Below, in pieces: positions 49,965 to 59,712 of a stretch of DNA of 64,000 bases. Position 1 is the first letter of the stretch; every line of letters begins with the position of its first letter. Source of the stretch: Methanococcus voltae PS (GTDB lineage Archaea > AGJL01 > Methanococci > Methanococcales > Methanococcaceae); the NCBI RefSeq assembly GCF_024807035.1, contig NZ_JANUCQ010000003.1, positions 186,001-250,000 on the forward strand. Direction: 5' to 3'. Below the pieces are notes generated by a model. It saw only the letters and a program-made list of their open reading frames with translations. It searched no databases and was not told the origin of the DNA. The translations under genes were made by a program, and so were the position numbers.

Positions 49965-50459
49965 GTGGAAATCGACACTGCTTTAGAAAAATATCATCAC
50001 CTAAAAATTAAAGATATAATGCCTAATAAAGACGAAATGCCTATAGTTTGTATAAATGATTCCGTTTTAGACGTATTAAAGTTATTAAGAACAAGGCATC
50101 ACGTTTGGGTGATTGATACAAAAAATGATAACAATTTAGAGGGTCTTATTAGATACCTAGATGTAATAGATTTTCTATTGCCCCCTAGTAAACATAAGAT
50201 TTATATGGGAAGCTCAACGTCCATATTAAAATCAATTATTGGTGGCGCAAACACCGTAAAAGAAATATTACAACCAAATCCGTTAACCATTAATCAAAAT
50301 AATACAGTTCTAGAAGTTTTAACTAAAATGGAACAGTATAAAGTTCAAATTATTGGCGTAGTTGATGACAATAATAAATTAGTTGGAGAAATTAGTTTAA
50401 AGATATTAATTAGACAATTTATGGATTTATGTATGTTTTCCACCAATTGTGGTGAATAA
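49965..50459 (+). CDS. Protein with paired CBS domains
   Basis: A 164-residue protein of two CBS motifs: one from IKDIMPNKDE to about 70, the other from VKEILQPNPL onward (about 105-155). CBS pairs bind adenosyl compounds and often regulate transporters or enzymes. The start is GTG at 49965 with GGTGAT three bases upstream. The Na+/H+ antiporter gene follows after a terminator-like hairpin, so a functional link is only a guess. Confidence 0.87.
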   Translation: MEIDTALEKYHHLKIKDIMPNKDEMPIVCINDSVLDVLKLLRTRHHVWVIDTKNDNNLEGLIRYLDVIDFLLPPSKHKIYMGSSTSILKSIIGGANTVKEILQPNPLTINQNNTVLEVLTKMEQYKVQIIGVVDDNNKLVGEISLKILIRQFMDLCMFSTNCGE

Positions 50460-50543
50460 TAAATTGTCCAACAGTACTTGATTAATTATATACCCCCTTA
50501 ATATTATTATAATGTTGTTGCATGGTTTAAAGCAAGTTTAATT

Positions 50544-50568
50544 GGTATTCGTACCGTTTTTATTTTTA
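50544..50568 (+). terminator. Hairpin with TTCG loop and T-run after the CBS gene
   Basis: GGTA (50544-50547), TTCG loop, TACC (50552-50555), then a T-rich run. It separates the CBS gene from the antiporter gene. Confidence 0.45.
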
Positions 50569-50714
50569 ATAAATTAACATCCCATATGTGTATAATTCGA
50601 TTATGGTAAATTATAGTATAAAATCTTTAAAATGTTAAATTAGATTGAATTGTTAAATAAATTTAAAATAAAAAGATAAAAAACTAAAAAATTTTATATA
50701 TATCGGTGGTTCAA

Positions 50715-51893
50715 ATGGATTACAGCTGGGTTTTACTAACCCTGGGCATTTCACTAATTGCGGGAAAATTAGGCGACCATTTTATGGAAAAATTAAAATT
50801 GCCTGGCGTATTGGGTGAAATATTAATGGGTATGTTTCTTGGAAATTTAATATACTTTGGATTTATTGATGGAAACCATCTTACACTACATAATAATGAA
50901 ATATTTGAATTTTTATCAAAATTAGGAATCATATTTCTATTATTTCTAGGTGGTTTAGATACTAACATCGCTGAAGTTAAAAAAACCGGTGCAATAGCTA
51001 CTGTATCCACAGTTTTTGGTGTTTTATTTCCATTAGTCATGGGGTATCTTGCATTAGTCTCGGTGGGTTATCCCTCACAAGAAGCATTCGCTGCGGGAGT
51101 TATACTAACTGCAACTAGTATTGGCCTTACAGTTCGTGTTATGATGGATTTAGGTGTTTTAAAAACAGATGTGGGTTATGCTTCATTGAGTGCAAGTATT
51201 ATGGACGACTTTTTAGGGATTATGTTGATAATATTTGTAGTAGGAATGGGCGACTTAACTTCTTTATTCGGTAAATTAGGGCTATTTGTAATTATTGGGT
51301 TTATAGGCTGGAAACTTATTGGCAAATATATATCATTTGCCGAAAAATTGCATGTCCAAAGAGGGATTCTTTCATTTATATTGGCATTATTGTTTATATT
51401 TTCATTCCTTGCAGAAAATTGGTTTGAAGCAGCCATTGAAGGCTCCTTCTTAGCAGGCTTGATTCTTTCAAAAACTCCCGAAGGTAAAGCTGTAATGAAC
51501 GATGTAAAAACTATTGGTTACAGCTTCTTAATACCATTATTCTTCGTATATACAGGTGCTAGTTTGGATTTGGGCGTTTTTGGAAACTACGATGCTCTAA
51601 GCTTAGCAGTAATACTTACTGTGGTAGCAGTAATAAGTAAAGTTGTAGGTAGAGGATTAGGCGCCAAACTTATGGGCTGGACTACAAAAAAGTCATTACA
51701 GATGGGTATTGGCTCAATTCCTCGTGCAGAAATAGCCCTCATAAACTTAATGGTTGCAGTTAATGCAGGTATTATTTCAGCAGGTAATGTTCCAAAATTT
51801 ATCGCAGCTACGCTAATATTTATCACAGTTTCAATATTAATAACTCCTCCACTACTAAAATGGGCTTTTAAAGACGAATGTACTTTAAATTAA
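50715..51893 (+). CDS. Na+/H+ antiporter, CPA2 family
   Basis: A 392-residue membrane protein with about 12 helices. CPA2 features are visible: LKLPGVLGEILMGMFLG near the start, LGIIFLLFLGGLDTNI, the ATSIGLTVRVMMDLG stretch and IMDDFLGIML, with the two acidic residues that carry ions. No C-terminal TrkA-N domain is attached. It probably exchanges Na+ and H+, important for a methanogen that runs on sodium gradients. ATG at 50715 follows GGTGGTTCAA; an in-site GTG was rejected. Confidence 0.87.
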   Translation: MDYSWVLLTLGISLIAGKLGDHFMEKLKLPGVLGEILMGMFLGNLIYFGFIDGNHLTLHNNEIFEFLSKLGIIFLLFLGGLDTNIAEVKKTGAIATVSTVFGVLFPLVMGYLALVSVGYPSQEAFAAGVILTATSIGLTVRVMMDLGVLKTDVGYASLSASIMDDFLGIMLIIFVVGMGDLTSLFGKLGLFVIIGFIGWKLIGKYISFAEKLHVQRGILSFILALLFIFSFLAENWFEAAIEGSFLAGLILSKTPEGKAVMNDVKTIGYSFLIPLFFVYTGASLDLGVFGNYDALSLAVILTVVAVISKVVGRGLGAKLMGWTTKKSLQMGIGSIPRAEIALINLMVAVNAGIISAGNVPKFIAATLIFITVSILITPPLLKWAFKDECTLN

Positions 51894-52097
51894 AACTAAC
51901 TTCACCGAACAATATATATTTAAAATTATAAAACTATGAAAAATTATAAAAAATAGTGAATAAAAACCTCATAAGCCATAAGTTAAATTAAATCACTATT
52001 TTTTTATAGTAAAATAGTATTTAATATAATACAACATATATTATTATCTAAATAACTAATAAATATAAAAATAATAAGCTAAATTATTGGTGATATT

Positions 52098-52274
52098 ATG
52101 GTATACGCTGTAAACGCTGACGAATGTATTGCATGTGGAGCATGTGTTCCTGTATGTGCTGTTGAAGCAATTTCAGAAATGGACGATGGTAAAGCAGTTA
52201 TCGAAGCTAGTAAATGTAACGATTGCGGAGATTGCGCTGATGTATGTCCTGTTGAATGTATAAAACAACAGTAA
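52098..52274 (+). CDS. 2[4Fe-4S] ferredoxin
   Basis: A 58-residue ferredoxin. Cluster cysteines are C10, C13, C16, C20 (CIACGACVPVC) and C40, C43, C46, C50 (CNDCGDCADVCP), with an extra C54. The order is the clostridial type, acidic overall. It should carry low-potential electrons for methanogenic enzymes. GGTGAT three bases before ATG confirms the start. Monocistronic. Confidence 0.95.
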   Translation: MVYAVNADECIACGACVPVCAVEAISEMDDGKAVIEASKCNDCGDCADVCPVECIKQQ

Positions 52275-52482
52275 ATAGTAAACTATAATGTTAAAAGTAA
52301 TTATTAATTAATTTACTAATTATTAATTATTTTTAGACATACTAAACTTACCATACTTTTTAAATTCTATTTTTTAACGTTGTGAAAAGTATTATTAAAT
52401 TTAAAACTAAAAATATAACTAAAACCATATTTAAAAAATTAAAAATAATTATTAAAAGAATATTTTTTTAATAACGATATTA

Positions 52483-53664
52483 TTAACCCATCCAGTTTTC
52501 CAGCGTGGTTTTTTGCTCGTATCTTTTGATTTTTACAGGATTTTTAGATATATAACCATATTCTCCACCGCCACCAGGGTATATATTTATGGTATTATTT
52601 CTAAATTTTTCTATTGTTTGCCCTACAGTCTCGTGTATGGCTTTTAACTCATGTATATCCGATTTTGTGAGTATTTCAATTTCATTTTTAAAGTTACCCA
52701 AGTATTTATCATATAAAGTTTGAACAGATTTTGTATTTATACCTTTATCTATTGAAAACGATATTATTTCAGCCAAAGGTATTATTTTATGATAAGGAGG
52801 TCTAAAACTAGGATGAATTACTTTATTGTCCTTGGAAAGCTCCCCAGAACGTTCTAGTACTCCTTTCTTAATAGTGCCCCCACATTCTTTACATTTGAAT
52901 TTGAATTTAATTGCGTCGTCAATATCATATCTTAAATAGCATCTAGTGCATGCCGTTGTATGGTATTTACCCAAATTAGGGTCTAAACCATAATTAGCAA
53001 CTATTTTATTATTTTTTATCGCATTCTTAATTTCTTCAAAATTATGTTCAACATCTCCAACACTAGAAATTTCCATTTGATTAAATTCCCTACCCATTCT
53101 ATGAGGATAAAAAGAATGTGCGTCAGAATTACTTAAAAAAGGTATATCCCGTAGTTCTTCGACCATGTCTGCCATATCGGTATCTGCAGATAACCCCAAT
53201 TCAATATAATCTGGTTTTTTACCATAACAGTCATAAACTGAATCGTATGTTTTATAAAGACTAGTCCAGGGTGTAAAAACGTGTGCGGGACCTATTAGAC
53301 CACCCAAATCCTTTACAATATCCATTATTTGCTTACCGTCCAACGAAACATTTGGTCTACCTTCATAACTTATATTTTTAGAGTATTTTGAAAAATAATC
53401 TATTAACTCGGCTGTTTGACCCAAATTAGGCAAGATTATTAAATGATGAACTCTAAATTTGTCCTCTACTTCGGTTGTTAATACCAGATTGTCATTTAAA
53501 TGGTTTTTTATCTCATCCAACCATTTTGGATTTAAACAGTCCCCTGTTCCAATTATGTCCAAACCTTTTAACTTTCCATATTTTACAATATTTTCTATAC
53601 TCATGAATTTAGAGGTTCCCATTGAATATTTTGAATGTAAGTGTAAATCGATGTTTGCTATCAT
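52483..53664 (-). CDS. Endonuclease Q (PHP-domain nuclease for deaminated DNA)
   Basis: Endonuclease Q cuts DNA 5' of deoxyuracil, hypoxanthine, xanthine or abasic sites. The 393-residue protein has the PHP metal motifs DLHLHSKYS, GTGDCLNP, EVEDKFRVHH and SNSDAHSFYPHR, the family-specific stretch GPAHVFTPWTSLYK, and a C4 zinc finger (CTRC and CKECGG) near 240-265. The C-terminus includes IYPGGGGEYG. This order matches the Thermococcales enzyme, so the call is firm by motif. GTGATAAA precedes the ATG. Confidence 0.88.
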   Translation of the reverse strand: MIANIDLHLHSKYSMGTSKFMSIENIVKYGKLKGLDIIGTGDCLNPKWLDEIKNHLNDNLVLTTEVEDKFRVHHLIILPNLGQTAELIDYFSKYSKNISYEGRPNVSLDGKQIMDIVKDLGGLIGPAHVFTPWTSLYKTYDSVYDCYGKKPDYIELGLSADTDMADMVEELRDIPFLSNSDAHSFYPHRMGREFNQMEISSVGDVEHNFEEIKNAIKNNKIVANYGLDPNLGKYHTTACTRCYLRYDIDDAIKFKFKCKECGGTIKKGVLERSGELSKDNKVIHPSFRPPYHKIIPLAEIISFSIDKGINTKSVQTLYDKYLGNFKNEIEILTKSDIHELKAIHETVGQTIEKFRNNTINIYPGGGGEYGYISKNPVKIKRYEQKTTLENWMG

Positions 53665-53976
53665 TTTATCACAGATATTTTAAATTAATTGACTAATTGA
53701 CTAATTGATTAGTTGATTAACTGGTTAGTTTAATAAATTTAATAAAGTTATTATATGTTATTATAAGGCAACAAATTTAAGTTTGTAAATTAATTATGCA
53801 ATTTTTATTTTAGTATTACAATATGCTAAATTAATATAGTATAATATCTCGTTATATTTTATAATATTGTATAATATCTTATAATATTTTATAATATTTT
53901 ATAGTATATCGTACTAACTTATAATATAATTACGTATTAATTATCATGATTTACAGGACTACTTATTGGTGACATT
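53665..53976. other. Divergent gap with repeats between endoQ and pus10
   Basis: No gene. Near 53690-53730 the units AATTGACT, AATTGATT and AGTTGATT repeat in tandem. From 53841 to 53910 an AT array of 10-bp period (ATAATATTTT-like units) lies 67-136 bases before pus10. TGGTGACATT gives the pus10 ribosome site. Confidence 0.55.
53841..53910. repeat. Degenerate 10-bp AT repeat upstream of pus10
   Basis: Seven ten-base units, the best being ATAATATTTT at 53881 and 53891, in register. Confidence 0.75.
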
Positions 53977-55500
53977 ATGGACTATGAAAACAAAATATTA
54001 CAAAAATATAATCTATGTAATAGATGTTACGGCAGAATTTACGCCAAATTAATGAGAATGGGTAATAAAGATAGAGGAACTTCAATAAAAACTGTTATTG
54101 CAATGAACTTTGAAAAAAAACTCAAAGAATTATTTGAAGAAAAAAATATGATTATTGAATCATCCACTCAAACTCCATTGTCTGAAACTGATGAAGAAAA
54201 AATAAAAAAAATTGAAGAAGAAATATACGAAATTCAAAAAAATTTGACAATTCTAAGAAAAACTGGTTTAAATGGAATTAAAAATGAATATATTATCGAA
54301 GAATTGTTAAAAGATGAAATTGAAGAGCAGAAAAACGAAAAAAATAAAGACGAAGATAAAAAAGAAAGTAAAGACGATGTGGAAAACGTTGATAATACTC
54401 CATTAACACCCGAACAAAAGTGTCCTTGGTGTAAAGATGTATTTAATCCCGAAAATCTTGAAGAAATATCCAATAAAATCGTAGAAGCTCTTTCAGAATA
54501 TGAATTTGATAAATTTTTAATAGGTACCAGGTTACCAAAAAGAATGAAAGAATTAGAAAAAGATTTAGAAGTTAACTTTAACGAAAGTAACATGGAAAGT
54601 TTAAGAAATGAATTTGGTAGGGAATTAGGCAAAATTTTAACAAATAAGTTGAAAAAGCCCGTCGATAAGGAAACCCCTGATATTGTAGTCATGGTAAACC
54701 CTTATAACCAAAAAATATACTTGCAGATAAACCCAATATTTATTAAAGGTAGGTATAAGAAAACAAAAAGAGGAATTCCTCAAAGCCATTGGGACTGTAG
54801 AAGTTGCAGGGGCAGAGGATGTGAAAAATGTAATTTCACAGGTAAACAGTACCCCACATCTGTTGAAGAAATAATAGCAGAACCTGTGATGAATATAGCA
54901 AAAGGTAGTGGAGAAGCGCTACATGCTGCAGGGCGTGAAGATATAGACGTGAAAATGCTTGGAAAAGGTAGACCTTTCGTTATAGAAATAAAAGAGCCAA
55001 AAATTAGAAAAATGGATTTAGATAAAATTACAGAAGAAGTAAATAATAGTGAAGGCGTAGAGATATCAAATTTAGAATATGGTGTAAAAAACGACGTAAG
55101 ATTCTTCAAAAACGAACCCCATACAAAAACTTACTGTGCTCTAGTATCAATAGTTGAAGAAAAAATAGAAAACTATAATTTTGAAGAAGAAAGCATTAAC
55201 GAATTACCAGAAAAGCTTGAAAATTTAAGAATCGACCAAAGAACACCCCATAGGGTATCACATAGACGTGCAGATTTAGTAAGAGTTAGAAATGTTTATA
55301 AAGCTTGGTGCGAACCAATTGATAACAAATTATTTAAATTGACTGTTTACTGTGATGGGGGATTATATATTAAAGAATTAATAAGCGGAGATGAAGGAAG
55401 AACCAAACCTTCAATATCTGAAATTTTAGGAGTCCCTTGTTACTGTAAACTACTTACAGTTATGGATGTTCATGATGAAAATAATCCTGCAAATTATTAA
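53977..55500 (+). CDS. pus10: tRNA pseudouridine synthase Pus10
   Basis: Archaeal Pus10 makes pseudouridine 54 and 55 in the T-loop of tRNA. The N-terminal domain has a zinc site from CNRC (14-17) and CPWC (about 149-152). The catalytic domain holds AAGREDIDVKMLG with the aspartate. The C-terminus ends with GGLYIKELISGD. At 507 residues it is longer than usual because a lysine- and glutamate-rich low-complexity insert (about 55-140) lies between the two cysteine pairs. GGTGACATT precedes the ATG. Confidence 0.93.
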   Translation: MDYENKILQKYNLCNRCYGRIYAKLMRMGNKDRGTSIKTVIAMNFEKKLKELFEEKNMIIESSTQTPLSETDEEKIKKIEEEIYEIQKNLTILRKTGLNGIKNEYIIEELLKDEIEEQKNEKNKDEDKKESKDDVENVDNTPLTPEQKCPWCKDVFNPENLEEISNKIVEALSEYEFDKFLIGTRLPKRMKELEKDLEVNFNESNMESLRNEFGRELGKILTNKLKKPVDKETPDIVVMVNPYNQKIYLQINPIFIKGRYKKTKRGIPQSHWDCRSCRGRGCEKCNFTGKQYPTSVEEIIAEPVMNIAKGSGEALHAAGREDIDVKMLGKGRPFVIEIKEPKIRKMDLDKITEEVNNSEGVEISNLEYGVKNDVRFFKNEPHTKTYCALVSIVEEKIENYNFEEESINELPEKLENLRIDQRTPHRVSHRRADLVRVRNVYKAWCEPIDNKLFKLTVYCDGGLYIKELISGDEGRTKPSISEILGVPCYCKLLTVMDVHDENNPANY

Positions 55501-55815
55501 ACATCCTTAGATTTTAAATTTTTGAAAAAAATATAAATATTAAAAATTATAATTAGTACACGTTATAGCACAGAAAATATGATAACGTAAATTATTAATG
55601 AATGTATAGGAATAAATATATATATGTAAAATATATATGTAAAAAGATATATTAATCATGGTCATACTATTCATGTTTAATTCGTTATTAATCAAAATCC
55701 CAAATAAAATTCTAAAAATTAATTTGGGATAGATTTAGAATATGACGCCAATATGGACCCAATATTTTAAATTCTTGGATTAAATAAGTTTATATAGAAA
55801 CAGCGAGGAGAAACT
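55501..55815. other. Leader region of the rpl21e operon
   Basis: No gene. A perfect 9-bp inverted repeat ATCCCAAAT/ATTTGGGAT (55697-55705 with 55722-55730) sits about 90-120 bases before rpl21e. TTTATATA at 55789-55796 is too close to the start to leave room for the ribosome site unless it is not the box A used. Confidence 0.5.
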
Positions 55816-56109
55816 ATGCAAAAAAGCGAAGGATTTAGAAGCAAAACAAGATACAAATTACAAAAACACCCTAGACAAAGAGGCTTATTCCCATTGACTA
55901 GAGCTTTAAGAGTTTACAAAGTGGGAGAAACCGTTCACGTTGTATTGGACCCTTCAGTACAAAAAGGTATGCCACACCCTAAATTCCACGGTAAAACTGG
56001 AAAAATTGTTGCTCAAAGAGGTAGTTCATACTTAGTTAAAGTTAAAGATGGTGGAAAATACAAAGATATCATCGCAAGACCTCAACACTTGAGAGAATCA
56101 AAAGCATAA
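55816..56109 (+). CDS. rpl21e: 50S ribosomal protein L21e
   Basis: A 97-residue basic protein with the eL21 motifs SEGFRSKTRYKLQKHPRQRG at the start and HPKFHGKTGKI in the middle. It is unique to archaea and eukaryotes. GAGGAG lies six bases before the ATG. It heads the conserved euryarchaeal group rpl21e-rpoF-DUF655. Confidence 0.96.
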   Translation: MQKSEGFRSKTRYKLQKHPRQRGLFPLTRALRVYKVGETVHVVLDPSVQKGMPHPKFHGKTGKIVAQRGSSYLVKVKDGGKYKDIIARPQHLRESKA

Positions 56110-56219
56110 TCTAACTAATTAAAACTACATATTTAAACTAAATATCTAAATATTTCATTTATTTTTTTAATTATATTGTAACGATTTAAATTTACGAATT
56201 TTTAATTTTGGTGAACAGA

Positions 56220-56543
56220 ATGATTGGTAAAAAACTATTGGCTGAAAAATACACCACAATTGCTAACGCTACAGAAATTATGAACGCGAGAGCAGTTATT
56301 GATGAAATGTCATATGAAAATGGCTGTGCATTAGACTATTTAAACAAATTTTCAGTATTGACAAAAGAAGAAGCTGAAGAGCTATACGAAGAACTCACGA
56401 GTTTAGGTTTAGATGAAAAAGATGTTATAAAGGTTATAGACATACTACCTGTTGATATGGAAGATTTAAAGGCCGTATTCTATAAAAAAGATGCTCCTGA
56501 AAATTCAGAAGCTATATTAGACGCAATCTGTAAATTAATCTAA
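56220..56543 (+). CDS. rpoF: RNA polymerase subunit F (Rpo4)
   Basis: Rpo4 forms the polymerase stalk with Rpo7 and binds exiting RNA. The 107-residue protein matches archaeal RpoF with ATEIMNARAVIDEMSYENG at the front and VIDILPVDMEDLKAVF in the HRDC-like end. The ATG at 56220 lies five bases after a GGTGAAC site. Confidence 0.94.
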   Translation: MIGKKLLAEKYTTIANATEIMNARAVIDEMSYENGCALDYLNKFSVLTKEEAEELYEELTSLGLDEKDVIKVIDILPVDMEDLKAVFYKKDAPENSEAILDAICKLI

Positions 56544-56821
56544 ATAAATATGAATAATTAATTTACAAATCTATTTTACGATATTTATTTTAAAATATAT
56601 TATCAAATATAAATTTACGAGACTTAACACTTTTTAACACTTTTTATAATGGTTTAATATCTTTTTTATATTTTATATTTATATTTTTTAATCAATCTCT
56701 TAAAATCAATACATTTTTATGCTTCGGCAAAGATAAATAATATATTATTTTATTAAAAATTAAAATATTAATCATAACTACGGTAAAAAAATATCATAGA
56801 GTTGCTTAATGGGGGCAAAAT

Positions 56822-57418
56822 ATGCAAAAAACCCGTAAAAATTACAGAAGAGAATTTGAGGATTATGCTTATGTACTAGATTTTTTACCCTATGGACGTT
56901 GTGAAGACACTAGACCAGACTATAAAAAAAAGGGATTAGTGCAAGCTTTTGGTGAGAAAAACTTTGTATTAATGGAATTAGAGTTAAAAGATGATGTGGA
57001 TATTGATTTAGCAGAAAAATTATACATTGGCAAACATAATCGTGAAAAGGTAAGTCATGTGTTAAAAATGATAAAATACGAAGAATTGTCAAGAACCTCC
57101 AAATTAGAGTTGGTTCACGTAATAAAAGAATCAATTTTTAACCAGGAAAATAGATTTATAGATTTTTTAAATACTTGTGATGCAATAAGTCCTAGATTAC
57201 ATTCATTGCAAATACTACCAAGCGTGGGTAAAACTGCCATGTGGAAAATATTAGAAGAGAGAGAGAAAAAGCCATTTGAAAATTTTGCGGATTTTGAAAA
57301 AAGAGTTCATAAACATAATATTGTAGATGTGGTTGCTCAAAGAATTGAAGAAGAGTTGAAAGAAACGCAAAAACATTATTTATTTATAAAGTGGAAGAAT
57401 AATACATCTAAAAAATAA
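56822..57418 (+). CDS. DUF655 family protein
   Basis: A 198-residue archaeal protein of the DUF655 family, recognised by DYAYVLDFLPYGR near the start, the helix-hairpin-helix-like LPSVGKTAMWKILEER and its position after rpoF. The N-terminal part resembles an OB or S1-like fold in descriptions of the family, suggesting nucleic acid binding; function is not established. GGGGGCAAAAT precedes the ATG. KsgA, often the next gene, does not follow here. Confidence 0.9.
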   Translation: MQKTRKNYRREFEDYAYVLDFLPYGRCEDTRPDYKKKGLVQAFGEKNFVLMELELKDDVDIDLAEKLYIGKHNREKVSHVLKMIKYEELSRTSKLELVHVIKESIFNQENRFIDFLNTCDAISPRLHSLQILPSVGKTAMWKILEEREKKPFENFADFEKRVHKHNIVDVVAQRIEEELKETQKHYLFIKWKNNTSKK

Positions 57419-57654
57419 AAAATAAAAAATAATCATGTTATAATTTTAAAAATAAATTTAAATTACCTTAATTTCTATTTTAATCCTTACTCTTATTTTA
57501 TTTTTAAGTTTGTTTCAGCATTTATTTTTACATTTATTCGATAACTAAGTACATTTAGAAATTATTTTGTATATGTTTTAATAATAAAATAACATATTAT
57601 TATGAAATTATACAATAACACATGTTGTGCTTAAATTAACCAGATGGTGATTTT

Positions 57655-58818
57655 TTGAAAGTCCTAATTCCTGCGATATATCACCCCTATCCGGGCGGTA
57701 TATCAATACATGTTGAAAATCTAATAAAAAATATGAATCTATTGATAAAAGAAAATAATTATGGCGTTAATTTTAATAATTTAAACACGTCTGAAATAGA
57801 ATTTCATATTTTAAACTACAAAAATAAAACAAAAGAATTTCAAAATGATATAGAAAACATAATTATACATGATGTTCCACATGTCAAAAAATTAAGGGGT
57901 CCAACTTATTACTTAAAAGGATATAAAATAGGTTCTAAAGTAATAAAAAACCACAATATAGATTTAATACATAGCCATTATGCGTTCCCCCAAGGGTATT
58001 TAGGAGCCAAATTAAGTAAAAAGTACAATATACCCCATATTTTAACGTTACACGGTAGTGACGTTATGAAATTATCAAAAAATCCCGTTGGAAAACCATT
58101 TTTCAAATACGCCATTCAAAATAGTAATGAGATAATATGTGTAAGTGAATACTTAAAAAAAGAAGTTCAAAATGAAAATAATGTTTCAAAAGTCACAAAA
58201 ATATACAATGGAATAAATTTAAACATTTTTAACAATGAAAAAATCTCTGATGAAAATTATGGGCTATTTATTGGTGCATTTATAGAGCAGAAAGGCATAA
58301 AAACGCTGATTGAAGCCATTACGTTAGTAAATAAAAAAATGGGGCAGGAATCCAATTTTAAATATAAATTAGTAGGTAGTGGAAAACTACTAAATGAAAT
58401 TAAAGATATGATAAAAAAGAATAATTTAAAAAATGTAGAAATAATGGGTCAAAAAGACCAGCTTGAAGTATCTAAATTAATTAAAAATTGCAGTTTTTTA
58501 GTTTTACCATCCAAATCTGAAGGAATGGGGATTGTATTATTAGAGGCTATGGCATGTCAAAAACCCGTTATAGGTACCTCAGTTGGCGGAATACCCGAAT
58601 TGATAAAACAAAATCACAATGGGTATATTATAGATTCAGATGATATCAATTCCTTAGCAGATATTATGATAAAATTTATTGAAAATCCAAATGTACGGGA
58701 AAAATTTGGAAATAACGGATATAATCTTTCAAAAAACTATTCTTGGAAAAATAACGCCGAAGAGACTCTTAAATTATATGAACAGCTATATTTGCAGAAT
58801 AAAAATAATAAAAATTAA
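57655..58818 (+). CDS. Glycosyltransferase, family 4 type (GT-B)
   Basis: A 387-residue GT-B enzyme. The glycine-rich acceptor loop PYPGGISIHVENL and the histidine in HSHYAFPQGYLG are in the N-terminal domain; the donor domain has the EX7E motif (SEGMGIVLLEAMACQKP). It transfers a sugar from an activated donor onto a lipid or glycan, target unknown. The start is TTG at 57655, with GGTGAT three bases upstream. It stands apart from its neighbours by over 160 bases on each side. Confidence 0.9.
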   Translation: MKVLIPAIYHPYPGGISIHVENLIKNMNLLIKENNYGVNFNNLNTSEIEFHILNYKNKTKEFQNDIENIIIHDVPHVKKLRGPTYYLKGYKIGSKVIKNHNIDLIHSHYAFPQGYLGAKLSKKYNIPHILTLHGSDVMKLSKNPVGKPFFKYAIQNSNEIICVSEYLKKEVQNENNVSKVTKIYNGINLNIFNNEKISDENYGLFIGAFIEQKGIKTLIEAITLVNKKMGQESNFKYKLVGSGKLLNEIKDMIKKNNLKNVEIMGQKDQLEVSKLIKNCSFLVLPSKSEGMGIVLLEAMACQKPVIGTSVGGIPELIKQNHNGYIIDSDDINSLADIMIKFIENPNVREKFGNNGYNLSKNYSWKNNAEETLKLYEQLYLQNKNNKN

Positions 58819-58985
58819 AATTAGAAATAAATTAAATAAAAAATAGCTTAATAATTTAATAGGAAATCAGCTCCAATAATAACTAATTGTAAAAAACATT
58901 TCAAAAATAATTAATACTAAAAACTTAAAAAGTATTAACTACATATTATAAAACAAAACAAATGTAAACTCAAAAGATAGATAGT

Positions 58986-59660
58986 ATGATACCATTTTTT
59001 TTAGATTTAAAAGACTTTAAAGTAGCGGTTTTTGGATACGGGGACGTTTCAAAACGAAGAATATCTAAACTAATAGAAAGTAGTGCAAAAATTGATGTTT
59101 ACTCTCTTGAAAACGTCGAAATATCAAAAGATTATACATATAAGGATATAACATACAAAAATTGTGATATCAATAAACTAACAAATCAAGAGTTAGAAGC
59201 TTTAATAAAAAAATATGACATAATTATAACTTCGATAGATAAAAAAAATAACGAAAGAATTGTAAAAATTTCAAAAAATCTAAAAAAAATGATTTCATCA
59301 TCCACTTTTGAATCAGAAATAAATTTTATTATTCCTGCATATTATAAAAAGGACGATATTTGTTTTTCCATATATACAGGCGGTAAAAGTCCTTTAGTTG
59401 CTCGAGAAATTAGAAAATTAGTTCAAAATTATTTAAATGATAATGAATTAGAAATTGAAATTCAGGAAAAAGTTAGAGAATTGTTAAAAAATAATGGGAA
59501 AAATAAAAAGGAAAATCAAAATGGAGCATTATGTGATACTAATATTTTTAAAAATCAATCTGATAGGAAAGAAATATTAGAATTAGCATTTAACGATGAA
59601 AATTTTAAAAGAAAGATTTTAAATCTAATAACCGAATATTCTAAAAATAAAAATAAATAA
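58986..59660 (+). CDS. Precorrin-2 dehydrogenase (siroheme synthase N-terminal type)
   Basis: Oxidises precorrin-2 to sirohydrochlorin, the branch point to siroheme, cobamides and F430. The Rossmann motif VAVFGYGDVSKRR binds NAD, and ICFSIYTGGKSPLVAREIR is the family's dimerisation and active-site motif. The 224 residues include a C-terminal extension rich in asparagine and lysine that I could not assign. hemA follows 52 bases later, so these two tetrapyrrole genes are probably an operon. Ferrochelatase activity may also be present but cannot be told from sequence. Confidence 0.87.
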   Translation: MIPFFLDLKDFKVAVFGYGDVSKRRISKLIESSAKIDVYSLENVEISKDYTYKDITYKNCDINKLTNQELEALIKKYDIIITSIDKKNNERIVKISKNLKKMISSSTFESEINFIIPAYYKKDDICFSIYTGGKSPLVAREIRKLVQNYLNDNELEIEIQEKVRELLKNNGKNKKENQNGALCDTNIFKNQSDRKEILELAFNDENFKRKILNLITEYSKNKNK

Positions 59661-59712
59661 TTAAAAAATAATATAATCATATTTCATTTTTATAAAAGTA
59701 CTAGGTGTATGT

